Positions 1 through 7,760 of a stretch of DNA of 16,216 nt are shown piece after piece. The notes under the pieces are model-generated. The model was not told where the DNA came from. It was given only the letters and a program-made list of their open reading frames with translations, and did no database searches. Source of the stretch: Bryobacterales bacterium (GTDB lineage Bacteria; Acidobacteriota; Terriglobia; Bryobacterales; Bryobacteraceae); the NCBI GenBank assembly GCA_016789785.1, contig JAEUQE010000213.1, positions 1 through 16,216 on the forward strand, read 5' to 3'. The position numbers were made by a program, and so were the translations under genes. How positions within the stretch are numbered: position 1 is the stretch's first letter; each line of letters begins with the position of its first letter.

Positions 1-114
1 GGCGAGTGATGAAGCGGGATGCGCGGTACGACTGAGCCGAGTACACTGAATGCCGTGAAGCACTCGTGATGCCTTTCCGGCGCGGATTCCGCGTTGACGA
101 GAAGAGGAGCGAAC

Positions 115-1011
115 ATGGCGAAGATCCTACCCAATTGCATCAAGACACCGGCGAGCCCAACCGCGAAGACGTACGTGCCGCCAGGCAGCAAACCCTACAA
201 AGTGACCGATGCGGATAGCTGGGTTTCACTGGCGAAGTCTAAAGGCGTAGATGTGTGGGACCTGATCCGCTACAACTACCCAAACCTGCCGGCGAGCAAC
301 TCCGACGCGGCCCGCGAGGTGAACTGGTACTTGCAGGAATATGTCGGGTGCACGAAGCTCACCGGCGACCAGAAGAACTACTGCTTCAGTTCGACGGCCA
401 ACCCTGGGATTGTGCATCTGCCCGAGAAAGGAATCCCGAAAACCACACGCGACGATCTGGGGAATGTCTGCACGTTCCTCGTCCGTCTGCACATCAAGTC
501 CATCGGGATCCCAGTGGTGCCCGAATACACGGCACTGGCCAACATGCAGCGCACGTTCGGCCCGCACGGGATCAAGATCGAACTGGTGAGCGGAGAAAGT
601 CTGTGGCTCTCCGACGGCCAGCGGATCTCACTGAAGAATGTCGATGTGGGGACGTGCACGCTTGGCGGGAACCTGACGCCCGAGCAGGAGGAGCTGTTCA
701 ATCTCGGGTCAATGAGCGCGGTGCGGAGCACGGACATTGTGGTGTACTACGTGGACGGTGTGAAGCCGGATTCGGGCAGCCTGGTGGGATGTGCGACGCA
801 CGCACCGGGTCGGCCCTGCTGCATTGTCGCGTCGGGTGGATCGAAGTGGACGTTCGCGCATGAGGTGGCGCACGTTCTCGGCCTGACGCATGTTGGCGAC
901 AAATCGAACCTGATGAGCACGCCAACGGCTTCGATCACGGGCAATCCGCCAGCGCTGACCGAAGATCAACTGAAGAAGGTGAAGTCGAGCAGTTTGTGCC
1001 TGAGTGTGTAG
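115..1011 (+). CDS. LysM-like domain / metzincin-type zinc metallopeptidase
   Basis: The 298-residue protein has two parts. Residues about 27-103 resemble a LysM-like module (YKVTDADSW, a DLIRYNYP stretch, then VNWYLQEYVGC and NPGIVHLP). Residues about 120-298 are a matrixin/metzincin-like peptidase with zinc site HEVAHVLGLTH (H249, E250, H253, H259) and a likely Met-turn at LMS (M267). It should hydrolyse peptide bonds, but the substrate is unknown. I chose the ATG at 115 because GAGGAG at 104-109 sits 5 nt upstream; a TTG at 94 would add seven residues and lose that site. There is no Sec or Tat leader, yet the protein has nine cysteines, odd for a cytosolic enzyme, so a non-classical secretion route or effector role is possible (inference). 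It faces the next operon tail to tail with 39 bp between. The peptidase call is firm; the LysM-like call is from pattern resemblance. Confidence 0.8.
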   Translation: MAKILPNCIKTPASPTAKTYVPPGSKPYKVTDADSWVSLAKSKGVDVWDLIRYNYPNLPASNSDAAREVNWYLQEYVGCTKLTGDQKNYCFSSTANPGIVHLPEKGIPKTTRDDLGNVCTFLVRLHIKSIGIPVVPEYTALANMQRTFGPHGIKIELVSGESLWLSDGQRISLKNVDVGTCTLGGNLTPEQEELFNLGSMSAVRSTDIVVYYVDGVKPDSGSLVGCATHAPGRPCCIVASGGSKWTFAHEVAHVLGLTHVGDKSNLMSTPTASITGNPPALTEDQLKKVKSSSLCLSV

Positions 1012-1050
1012 CGACGGGATCCAGCGCGATTTGGCGGCGCGCCGTGTTCG

Positions 1051-3012
1051 TCAGCCGATGGAATCCAGGCGTGCGACGGCATATGCGCCGAGCGAGAGAT
1101 CCACAGTTGCGCCCGCCGGAGTCAACTTGTCGCCTGATTGCTGACGCCACGTGGCGGCGGACTGTGTTGCCGCTGCGAAGCTATCGGCATCGAGTACGCG
1201 CAATTGCATCGCACCGGGGCCGGGCAGGGCCACACGAATCGACTGCGGCTCGGGGCTGAGATTCGCCACCAGCAGGCGCCATTGATTGCCCTTGCGCAGA
1301 TAGAGGCTTTCGGCAATGAGAGGCTGGCTGGAAGCCGATCGTACAGCCTCCGCTCCTTGCATCTCCAAAACATCCGCCAAAACATGATAGAGCGGAAATG
1401 TCATGGCGGGTTTCGACGCAAACTGCTTTGGCCAGCGTGTGCCAGCCGACGTTTCAACCACGCCAAGAGCGCCGGTTGTCTCGTAATACGTGATGCTGGC
1501 CGCGCCCGCTTCGGCCAGGTACTTCACACTGCCCAGCGTCCACGCCGCTCCGAACAAGGAGCACTGTCTCGGGTCCACCTGCGGCGGCAGCACGTCAGGG
1601 GGCAAGGCGGATTCGCCCGCAGTCGCATTCGGATTGAACCGCGGTTTGAACGTGACCGGGCTCACAATCAGTGGCTTGCCCCCGGCAAACGACCGTGCCG
1701 AGTGGATCACATCGGCCTGCGCGGCGAGGTTCTCCACCAGGCTGGCATTGTCGAAGGCGTGCACCTGCGGATTGAGCGAGAAGGTGACGAAGTCGAGGGC
1801 CTGCGCATCGGGACGCTCGCGATTCAACTCTGCGAAGTATGCGTTGGTTCCGGCGCCCACGGGCGCGTTCTTCAGATGCTGGCGCGCAAGCTGCACCCAT
1901 TTCGCGGATGTCGATTTCTCCTGATCATGGAACACGGCATAGCGCGCGACCCTCGCGATGGCAAGCTTGGTGGAGATGCTCTTCAGCTCGTCTTCGGCTT
2001 TGGCCGTAAGATGGAGCACCACTTCGAGAGGCGTTTGCAGACGCGTGGCGGCCAGAACGGCCCGGCCGAGCACGTTGAGATGGTCGGGATCCCGGAACTG
2101 CAGATCCACACGAAGATGCGACGGCTTCAGTGCGATCAGCAGCTTTTGCTGGTGATCCTCAAAGGTGTTGGCGGAGAGTCCAAGGCCGATGTGCGGCAGG
2201 GCCCGCGCGCCGCTGGTTGGCGCGACTTCCACGCGGGGACGGCGAATCGAGAAACGCGAAGAGACTGAAGGAAGCTTGCCTGCAAGTTGGATGGTGATGG
2301 CCTGCTCGACTTTGTCCCCTTGCTTCACCTCGACGGGGAACGGTTTCTCGAGAGGCGTGCAGTAGGTCTTGTAGTTGGCGTCGGTCCAGTTGCGATGATC
2401 TTCCATCTCGAAGATGTCGCCTTCGAACTGAACTTCCGCGGTGACGCCGGGCAGCACGGTATGTGAGATTGCCTTGAGGTTCTTGAAGGGCTGGTGCGGC
2501 GAGACGTCCGCGGGAAACACGCCTTTCGATTCGCTGCCATCGGCATGGCGCACCACACAGGGCTTGCCGGCGCACTCCTTCAGGGGATGCAGGACGCAGA
2601 AGCCGATCCGGTTGCGGAAGAACGTGGATCGCGCGTCGCCTTTCATGGCGAAGCGCACCCGGCCGGCCGCTTCACCGCTGATCTCGCCCTTCCACACAAA
2701 GTCGATGGGGCCTTCTTTGCACGTGACATCGAATTCGACGCGGAAGGAATCCTCCTTGGTCTCCACGCGAAGGTTGCTCACGCGCGGCGCCACGGTGCCC
2801 CAGTTGCGATCGCGAACCGCGGCATAGACGCCCCGCAGAATCTCCGCGTCGCCGATGCGCAGGTAGCGCAGGAAGGCAAGGTCGGGCTCGAAGACCATCT
2901 TCATGGGTCCGGCGGCCAATTCGATTTGACGCGGCAGTGCTTCATCTTTGCCCCAGTAGAAGCTCTGCCACGCAGCGCCGAGCGTTTGAATGAGAAACCG
3001 TCTGGTGAGCAT
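1051..3012 (-). CDS. apnL: D-apionate lactonase family protein (ApnL-like), Tat-like leader
   Basis: The 653-residue protein matches, from memory of the family, D-apionate lactonase (ApnL), which opens D-apionolactone to D-apionate in apiose catabolism. The signature block is at residues 137-226: GFCVLHP, HADGS, FPADVSPHQPF, then FEGDIFEMEDHRNWTDAN and KTYCTPL. The middle part (about 255-500) has a barrel-like pattern and the C-terminus (about 575-653) a beta domain, fitting the usual three-part layout of about 600 residues. The N-terminus LTRRFLIQTLGAAW resembles a twin-arginine motif, but its hydrophobic core is short, so export is uncertain. AAGAGG lies 6 nt upstream of the ATG. It is the last gene of an operon, starting 3 nt after the esterase stop. 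No other apiose pathway gene is in the window, so a related sugar lactone or ester substrate is possible. The gene symbol is by homology only. Confidence 0.66.
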   Translation of the reverse strand: MLTRRFLIQTLGAAWQSFYWGKDEALPRQIELAAGPMKMVFEPDLAFLRYLRIGDAEILRGVYAAVRDRNWGTVAPRVSNLRVETKEDSFRVEFDVTCKEGPIDFVWKGEISGEAAGRVRFAMKGDARSTFFRNRIGFCVLHPLKECAGKPCVVRHADGSESKGVFPADVSPHQPFKNLKAISHTVLPGVTAEVQFEGDIFEMEDHRNWTDANYKTYCTPLEKPFPVEVKQGDKVEQAITIQLAGKLPSVSSRFSIRRPRVEVAPTSGARALPHIGLGLSANTFEDHQQKLLIALKPSHLRVDLQFRDPDHLNVLGRAVLAATRLQTPLEVVLHLTAKAEDELKSISTKLAIARVARYAVFHDQEKSTSAKWVQLARQHLKNAPVGAGTNAYFAELNRERPDAQALDFVTFSLNPQVHAFDNASLVENLAAQADVIHSARSFAGGKPLIVSPVTFKPRFNPNATAGESALPPDVLPPQVDPRQCSLFGAAWTLGSVKYLAEAGAASITYYETTGALGVVETSAGTRWPKQFASKPAMTFPLYHVLADVLEMQGAEAVRSASSQPLIAESLYLRKGNQWRLLVANLSPEPQSIRVALPGPGAMQLRVLDADSFAAATQSAATWRQQSGDKLTPAGATVDLSLGAYAVARLDSIG

Positions 3013-3015
3013 CGC

Positions 3016-3840
3016 TTACCTCTTGAGGTGCCGGTGGAAGAACTTCTCAATCATGTCGCGCACTTCCGGCGAGCTGAACTGCGGGCCACCGTGACCGGCG
3101 CCTTCCAGTGTCTTAAACCTCGATTCGATGCCCGCCTTCTGTAGCGCGGCATGCAGCAGTTCGCTTTGGTTGAGGGGGACTGTCATGTCCTTATCCCCAT
3201 GCACGATGAGGAACGGAGCGGTCTGCTTGGAGATGTAGCGAATCGGGTTCGCCTTCTGCGTCTTCTCTTTGTTCTCCTGAATTGGGCCGCCGATGAGGAG
3301 CGATTCGGGCGACTGCGGCGAGTCGTGATCGATCTTACTGGGGAACGCCGACATCTTGAGCAAGTCCGTGGGGCCATAGAAATCGACAACGGCTTGCACA
3401 TTGTCCATCACACCGAGCAGCGCGACCAAATGGCCGCCTGCGGACGGTCCCCACGCCCCGATCCGATTGGCATTCAGTCCATACTGGCTGGCATTCGCAC
3501 GCAGCCAGGCGACTGCCGCGCGGCAATCGTCGATCTGCGCGGGAAACGTCGCGACGCCGCTCAAACGGTATCCGACGCTTGCCACGGCATAGCCCTTCGG
3601 CAGCAACCACAGCGCTTGTGACTGCGACTTGTTGCCTTGGCGCCAGCCTCCGCCATGTACCCAGACGATCAGCGGCAAGGGCCCCTGCGCATTTTTCGGC
3701 AAGTAGAGATCGAGCTTCAGATCCTGACCACTGCCTTGCCCGTAGACCAGGTCCCGATGCACCTGGGCATCCGGCGGGTCCGCGTTGGGAGGCTGTGCCG
3801 CGACCGTCATCGTGATCATTGCGAGCACCGCAAGCGTCAT
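3016..3840 (-). CDS. Exported alpha/beta-hydrolase, BD-FAE-like esterase
   Basis: This 274-residue serine hydrolase belongs to the esterase/lipase group that includes bifunctional feruloyl/acetyl-xylan esterases. The N-terminus (residues 1-15, ending VAA) is a Sec signal peptide. Visible active-site elements are the oxyanion motif HGGGW (62-66), nucleophile elbow GPSAGG (Ser133), the acid in HGDKDMTVP (probably Asp218) and His250 in GAGHGG. It likely removes acyl groups from carbohydrate or a similar substrate in the periplasm. The ATG overlaps the sulfatase stop by 4 nt (ATGA), so the two are translationally coupled, and its stop is 3 nt before the next start. Pairing with a sulfatase suggests removal of side groups from a decorated glycan (inference). 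It is a paralogue of the N-terminal half of the fusion protein starting at 10451. Confidence 0.85.
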   Translation of the reverse strand: MTLAVLAMITMTVAAQPPNADPPDAQVHRDLVYGQGSGQDLKLDLYLPKNAQGPLPLIVWVHGGGWRQGNKSQSQALWLLPKGYAVASVGYRLSGVATFPAQIDDCRAAVAWLRANASQYGLNANRIGAWGPSAGGHLVALLGVMDNVQAVVDFYGPTDLLKMSAFPSKIDHDSPQSPESLLIGGPIQENKEKTQKANPIRYISKQTAPFLIVHGDKDMTVPLNQSELLHAALQKAGIESRFKTLEGAGHGGPQFSSPEVRDMIEKFFHRHLKR

Positions 3841-5486
3841 GCGTTCCTCACATCCACATACTGCACGCCGAGCGTCTTCTCACCGGCGCGGAAGTCCGCT
3901 TCCAAGCGGCCCGCGCCCGCTTTCAGCGCAACGCCAGTGATGGCGACTTCCTTCGATCCAGCAGTGACGGGTCTTTCCATGTTCGCGCCATTGAGAGCGA
4001 AGCGCGCAACAGCATCCGAGGGCAGCGCCGCCATGCGAAGCGTGATGTCGTACTTTCCGGCGCGCCGCACATCGACTTCCCAATGGCCCACCGATGCGGG
4101 GTCCCAACCGGCTCGTGCGCCACGCCAATCCTGGCGCGTGAGCGTGACGGGATCTTCGTGCGAAGTGCCGAGGAAGATCTTCGGAGGCGCGAAATTGCGG
4201 GTCGCGGCGACGTCTGCAAACCAGCGGTCATAGTCCGCGCGCAGCTTCTTCGCGATCTCGGGCTGCTGCGGGGCGATGTTGTTCGACTCGGCGGGATCCG
4301 CCTGCAGATCGTAGAGATCCTTGCCGTCGATCAGTTTGTAGCGGCCATCGTTCGCCGCCGCGCTCTGGTGCGGATTGGGCACATCGCCGCGGTGCCACTG
4401 GAAGAAGAGCGTGCGCTGCGGCAGGGCCTTTCCTTCGATCAGTGGCAACATGCTGCGCCCATCGATCTTGACGTCTTTCGGCAGCTTCACGCGGCATGCA
4501 TCGAGCACGGTGGGCATGATGTCGATGTGCGCGTTGAGCACGGGATTGCGGTTGCCGGCTTTGATGCGGGCGGGCCACTTCATGAAGAACGGCACGCGGA
4601 TGCCGCCCTCATAGACGGTGCCCTTCCGCCCGCGCATGCCCCCGTTGAAACGGTCGCGCTGCGGGCCGTTGTCGGTCAAGAACATGACGATGGTGTTTTG
4701 TTCCAAACGTAGCTCACGCAATTTGTTCAGAAGCTTGCCGATGTTGTCATCCACGTTCTTCACCATTCCGTAGGTCTTGGCATTGATGTCGTTCAGGCCT
4801 TTCTTGCGGAATGGCTCGACGTAGGACTCATCAATCTGCAGCGGGTCGTGCGGCGCGTTGGTTGCGATGTAGGTGAAGAACGGCTGATTGCGATTCGCCT
4901 CAATCCAGCTCATCGCGGCATTCATGAAGATGTCGGTGCAGTAGCCCTTGTTCTTCTCCCACTTGCCGTTGTGGCGCAGCATGGGATCGAAGTAGGTATT
5001 GCCGGGCGGGTCGGAGGGTTGGGTAAGCCCGCCGCCGGTGCAATTCAACGACTCTTCAAAGCCCTGGTCGATGGATCGCAGAGGGTAGTTGTCGCCCAGG
5101 TGCCATTTGCCGAAGAGGCCTGTGCGGTAGCCGTCCGCCTTCAGGCATTCGGCGACAGTCACTTCATCGGCATGCATCATGGAGCGGCCGAGATACGTGT
5201 CGACGACACCGGTTCGATAGTAGTAGCGACCGGTCATCAGGCTGGACCGTGTGGGCGAGCAGACAGGGTTCACGTGGAATTGCGTGAACTGAATTCCGTC
5301 CTTCGCGATCGAATCCATGTGCGGAGTTTCGATCTTGTCGTTGCCGTGAATAGAGAGATCTCCATAGCCCTGATCATCCGTGATGATGACGATGACATTG
5401 GGGCGGCGGGACTGCGCACGGAGAATCGCCGGCGCGGAAGCCGCGGACGCAGCGGTGGCGAGGAAATGACGGCGGGACAAAGCCAT
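3837..5486 (-). CDS. Type I (formylglycine) sulfatase with C-terminal beta domain, Tat-exported
   Basis: This 549-residue arylsulfatase-type enzyme hydrolyses sulfate esters. SRRHFLATAASAASAPA at the N-terminus is a clear Tat leader. Metal ligands are in TDDQG (36-40, Asp37/Asp38). The sulfatase signature CSPTRSSLMTGR (76-87) holds Cys76, expected to become formylglycine. GKWHLG (126-131), APHDP (211-215, His213) and TDNG (271-274) with Lys288 complete the active site. Residues 467-549 look like an extra beta-sandwich (GHWEVDVRRAGKYDITLRM onward) that may bind carbohydrate. A formylglycine-generating enzyme is needed and is not in the window. It is the first gene of the operon. There is no Shine-Dalgarno sequence; a TAAACT box ends 6 nt before the ATG. 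The true substrate (glycan, steroid or other) cannot be read from the sequence. Confidence 0.93.
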   Translation of the reverse strand: MALSRRHFLATAASAASAPAILRAQSRRPNVIVIITDDQGYGDLSIHGNDKIETPHMDSIAKDGIQFTQFHVNPVCSPTRSSLMTGRYYYRTGVVDTYLGRSMMHADEVTVAECLKADGYRTGLFGKWHLGDNYPLRSIDQGFEESLNCTGGGLTQPSDPPGNTYFDPMLRHNGKWEKNKGYCTDIFMNAAMSWIEANRNQPFFTYIATNAPHDPLQIDESYVEPFRKKGLNDINAKTYGMVKNVDDNIGKLLNKLRELRLEQNTIVMFLTDNGPQRDRFNGGMRGRKGTVYEGGIRVPFFMKWPARIKAGNRNPVLNAHIDIMPTVLDACRVKLPKDVKIDGRSMLPLIEGKALPQRTLFFQWHRGDVPNPHQSAAANDGRYKLIDGKDLYDLQADPAESNNIAPQQPEIAKKLRADYDRWFADVAATRNFAPPKIFLGTSHEDPVTLTRQDWRGARAGWDPASVGHWEVDVRRAGKYDITLRMAALPSDAVARFALNGANMERPVTAGSKEVAITGVALKAGAGRLEADFRAGEKTLGVQYVDVRNA

Positions 5487-5500
5487 GGTGAAAGTTTACA
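5487..5500 (-). promoter_or_regulatory. Candidate -10 box for the sulfatase operon, leaderless start
   Basis: On the minus strand the sequence reads TGTAAACT, TTCACC, ATG. TAAACT (5498-5493) matches four of six -10 positions, and its end lies 6 nt before the start codon, so transcription would begin at or next to the A of ATG. No purine-rich ribosome site is visible. The -35 at 17-nt spacing (ATTCAC) is weak. The block is almost identical to the one before the gene at 10451 (TGATAAGCT, TTCACG, GTG). Confidence 0.4.
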
Positions 5501-5523
5501 GCAGCGTGCGATATGGTGAATAT
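5495..5523 (+). promoter_or_regulatory. Possible promoter for the DUF1549-DUF1501 operon
   Basis: TTTACA at 5495-5500 matches five of six -35 positions and is 17 nt from GAATAT at 5518-5523, a poor -10 (three of six). If used, transcription would start about 5530, so the ATG at 5528 or 5531 rather than 5513 would be the start. The -35 overlaps the -10 of the opposing sulfatase promoter. This is a weak call. Confidence 0.22.
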
Positions 5524-7756
5524 CACGATGATGCGATGGTTTTTGGTGTTTGCCGTTCCGGCATTCGCGGCAGTGGACTTTTCCAGAGAGGTACATCCGA
5601 TCCTGACGGCGCGGTGCGCGGGGTGCCACACCGGCGAACGCGGGCAGGGCGGTCTGGCTGTGAACACTCGAAGCGAGATGCTGCGCGGCGGTGCGAGCGG
5701 TCCCTCAATCGTACCGGGCAAGAGCGCGGCGAGCCTGTTGATGCTGCGGATCACGGGAGAGAAAACGCCGCGGATGCCGATGAACGGTGCTCCGCTGAGC
5801 GCCGCGGAAGTGGATGTCTTGAAGCGATGGATTGACGAGGGTGCGAAGGGCCCGGAGACGGTGCTGGCGCCGCGATGGGTGGCGCCCTTGAAGCCGCATC
5901 GTCCCGATGTTCCGCCGGGCGAATCTCATCCCGTGGATGCGTTCCTGAAGACGAAGGGCGATGTGGTCGGCGATGCGGTTTTCGCGCGAAGGGCGTGGCT
6001 CGATCTGTGGGGATTGCTGCCCACGCCGGAAGAACTCTCGAAGTTCGAATCGGATCGCGATGCCAATAAGCGCACGAAGCTGATCGATCGTTTGCTGGCC
6101 CACAAGGTGAACTACGCGGGCCATTGGATCAGCTTCTGGAACGATCTGCTGCGCAATGACGAAGGCGTGGTGTATTACGGCGAGCGCAAGTCGATTACTC
6201 CGTGGCTGCGGCGTGCGCTTGAGGACAACATGCCGTATGACCGCTTTGTTGCGGCGTTGCTCAATCCCGCAAAGAAAGGCGATCCGGAGGGCTTCATTCT
6301 CGGAGTGACGTGGCGTGGCGAAGTGCCCGCGTCGGAACGTCCTCCGCTGCAGGCTGCGCAGAACAGCGCGCAGACGTTTCTGGGAATCAACCTGAAGTGC
6401 AACTCGTGCCACGACAGTTTTATCAGCAGCTGGAAGCTGCGCGACGCTTACGGTCTGGCGAGTTTCTTTTCGCCGGAGCCGCTCGAATTGATTCGCTGCG
6501 ACGTGAAGACGGGAGAGATGTCGAAGCCGAAGTTCCTGTTCCCGGAGTTGGGCGAAGTACGAACGGAGGGCACGCTGGATGAGCGGCGGGCCGAGGCGGC
6601 GCGGTTATTCACCATGCCGGAGAACGGACGTCTGTCACGCACGCTGGTGAATCGCTACTGGAAGCAGCTCTTCGGACGAGCGCTGGTGGAGCCCGTGGAT
6701 GACATGTCGGCGGAACCGTGGAATCCCGACCTGCTGGATTGGCTGGCCAGCGACTTTGCGGATCACAAGTACGATCCGAAACATTTGCTGCGCAGGCTGA
6801 TGACTTCGCGCGCGTATCAACTCGCATCCACGGATGCCGTGCAGAAGCAAGGTGACAAGTACACGTTTCGCGGTCCGCACAAGCGGCGGTTGAGCGCGGA
6901 GCAGTTTGCCGATGCTGTCGCGTCCATCACCGGCGAATGGCGTTTTCGTACCAGCGCCAAGGCCGAGCCTGCACGCTATGTTCGCGATTGGGAGTTGAAA
7001 AGCAGCGCACTGAGCCGCGCGCTGGGACGTCCGATTCGTGATCAGGTGGTAACAGACCGGTTGGTATCGCCAACCACTTTGCAGTCCTTGGAGCTGGTCA
7101 ACGGCGTCTTCCTGGCGAACTGGCTGCATGATGCGGCACAACGTTTGGTGGAGCAACCACCGGCGCCACCGGAGAACCTGTTCGATAGCGGCATCATCCG
7201 CCGCAATGCGTCGAAGGCGGATGTCGAGATCAAGAAAGCGAAGAAGCTGTGGCTGATTGTGGAGAATGTCGATTCGTATGATCCGGCGCGCGTGGTGCCG
7301 GTGTGGAAGGATGCCGTCCTGGTGAAAGGCAAGGAAGAGACCCGCCTTGCGGATCTGCTGAAGGGCGTGGATCCGGAGAATTTGCCGCTACCCGCGAGGT
7401 TGGTAGTGGACCTGAATGGCAAGAAGTTTGAGCGTTTCCGCGCCACCGCAGAAGTGACCGCGGCGAGCAAAGCTTCCGACATCGGGCCAGCCATTCGCTT
7501 TTTTGTCTTCGATGAGGAGCCGGATGCGAAGCGCATGGTGCGGCTGGAGCAGACAACTCCTGTGAACGCTCCGAAACAGCGTTTCACGGCTGAGACTCTC
7601 ATCACGTATGTGTACCGCTACGCGCTGCAGCGGGAGGCAACGCCGGGTGAGCGCGAAGTGGCGCGCGGCATTCTAGGTGAGAAACTGACAGTAGACGGGA
7701 CAGAGGACTTTCTTTGGGCGATTCTGGTGTCGCCTGAATTTCAGTACATCCGGTGA
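5513..7756 (+). CDS. PSCyt1 + DUF1549 (PSCyt2) + DUF1553 (PSD1) exported c-type cytochrome-like protein
   Basis: The 747-residue protein combines three domains. Residues about 24-112 are a PSCyt1 cytochrome c-like domain with haem motif CAGCH (35-39), candidate axial Met88/Met90 in PRMPMNG and the RWIDEGA ending. Residues about 135-320 are DUF1549, with a second CxxCH motif (CNSCH, 296-300). Residues about 365-610 are DUF1553 (NGRLSRTLVNRYWKQLFGR onward). The tail to 747 is consistent with the family. These proteins are abundant in Planctomycetota, Verrucomicrobiota and Acidobacteriota, always alongside DUF1501 proteins; their biochemistry is unsettled, though a redox role is likely. The N-terminus (MMRWFLVFAVPAFAA) is a Sec signal. 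Alternative starts at 5528 and 5531 give a cleaner signal peptide than 5513, and none has a Shine-Dalgarno sequence. The gene is followed after 4 nt by its DUF1501 partner. Confidence 0.9.
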   Translation: MVNITMMRWFLVFAVPAFAAVDFSREVHPILTARCAGCHTGERGQGGLAVNTRSEMLRGGASGPSIVPGKSAASLLMLRITGEKTPRMPMNGAPLSAAEVDVLKRWIDEGAKGPETVLAPRWVAPLKPHRPDVPPGESHPVDAFLKTKGDVVGDAVFARRAWLDLWGLLPTPEELSKFESDRDANKRTKLIDRLLAHKVNYAGHWISFWNDLLRNDEGVVYYGERKSITPWLRRALEDNMPYDRFVAALLNPAKKGDPEGFILGVTWRGEVPASERPPLQAAQNSAQTFLGINLKCNSCHDSFISSWKLRDAYGLASFFSPEPLELIRCDVKTGEMSKPKFLFPELGEVRTEGTLDERRAEAARLFTMPENGRLSRTLVNRYWKQLFGRALVEPVDDMSAEPWNPDLLDWLASDFADHKYDPKHLLRRLMTSRAYQLASTDAVQKQGDKYTFRGPHKRRLSAEQFADAVASITGEWRFRTSAKAEPARYVRDWELKSSALSRALGRPIRDQVVTDRLVSPTTLQSLELVNGVFLANWLHDAAQRLVEQPPAPPENLFDSGIIRRNASKADVEIKKAKKLWLIVENVDSYDPARVVPVWKDAVLVKGKEETRLADLLKGVDPENLPLPARLVVDLNGKKFERFRATAEVTAASKASDIGPAIRFFVFDEEPDAKRMVRLEQTTPVNAPKQRFTAETLITYVYRYALQREATPGEREVARGILGEKLTVDGTEDFLWAILVSPEFQYIR

Positions 7757-7760
7757 CGAC

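Noticed and set aside
42..47. TACACT as a -10 box for the first gene
   Set aside because: No -35 at the right distance, and the following ATG at 50 opens only two codons before TGA; the first 114 bases show no other gene or supported signal apart from the ribosome site at 104-109.
1035..1044. Palindrome CGGCGCGCCG between the convergent first two genes, possible terminator
   Set aside because: There is no loop of usable size and no T-run on either side, so it is not a convincing rho-independent terminator.
1138..2268. Long open frame on the plus strand (376 codons) antisense to the lactonase-like gene
   Set aside because: Its translation has no recognisable domain and is rich in Arg/Gly/His as expected of an antisense shadow in high-G+C DNA; the opposite strand carries a clear family match and a ribosome site.
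3819..4712. 297-codon plus-strand frame opposite the sulfatase
   Set aside because: Shadow of the sulfatase; no start site or domain.
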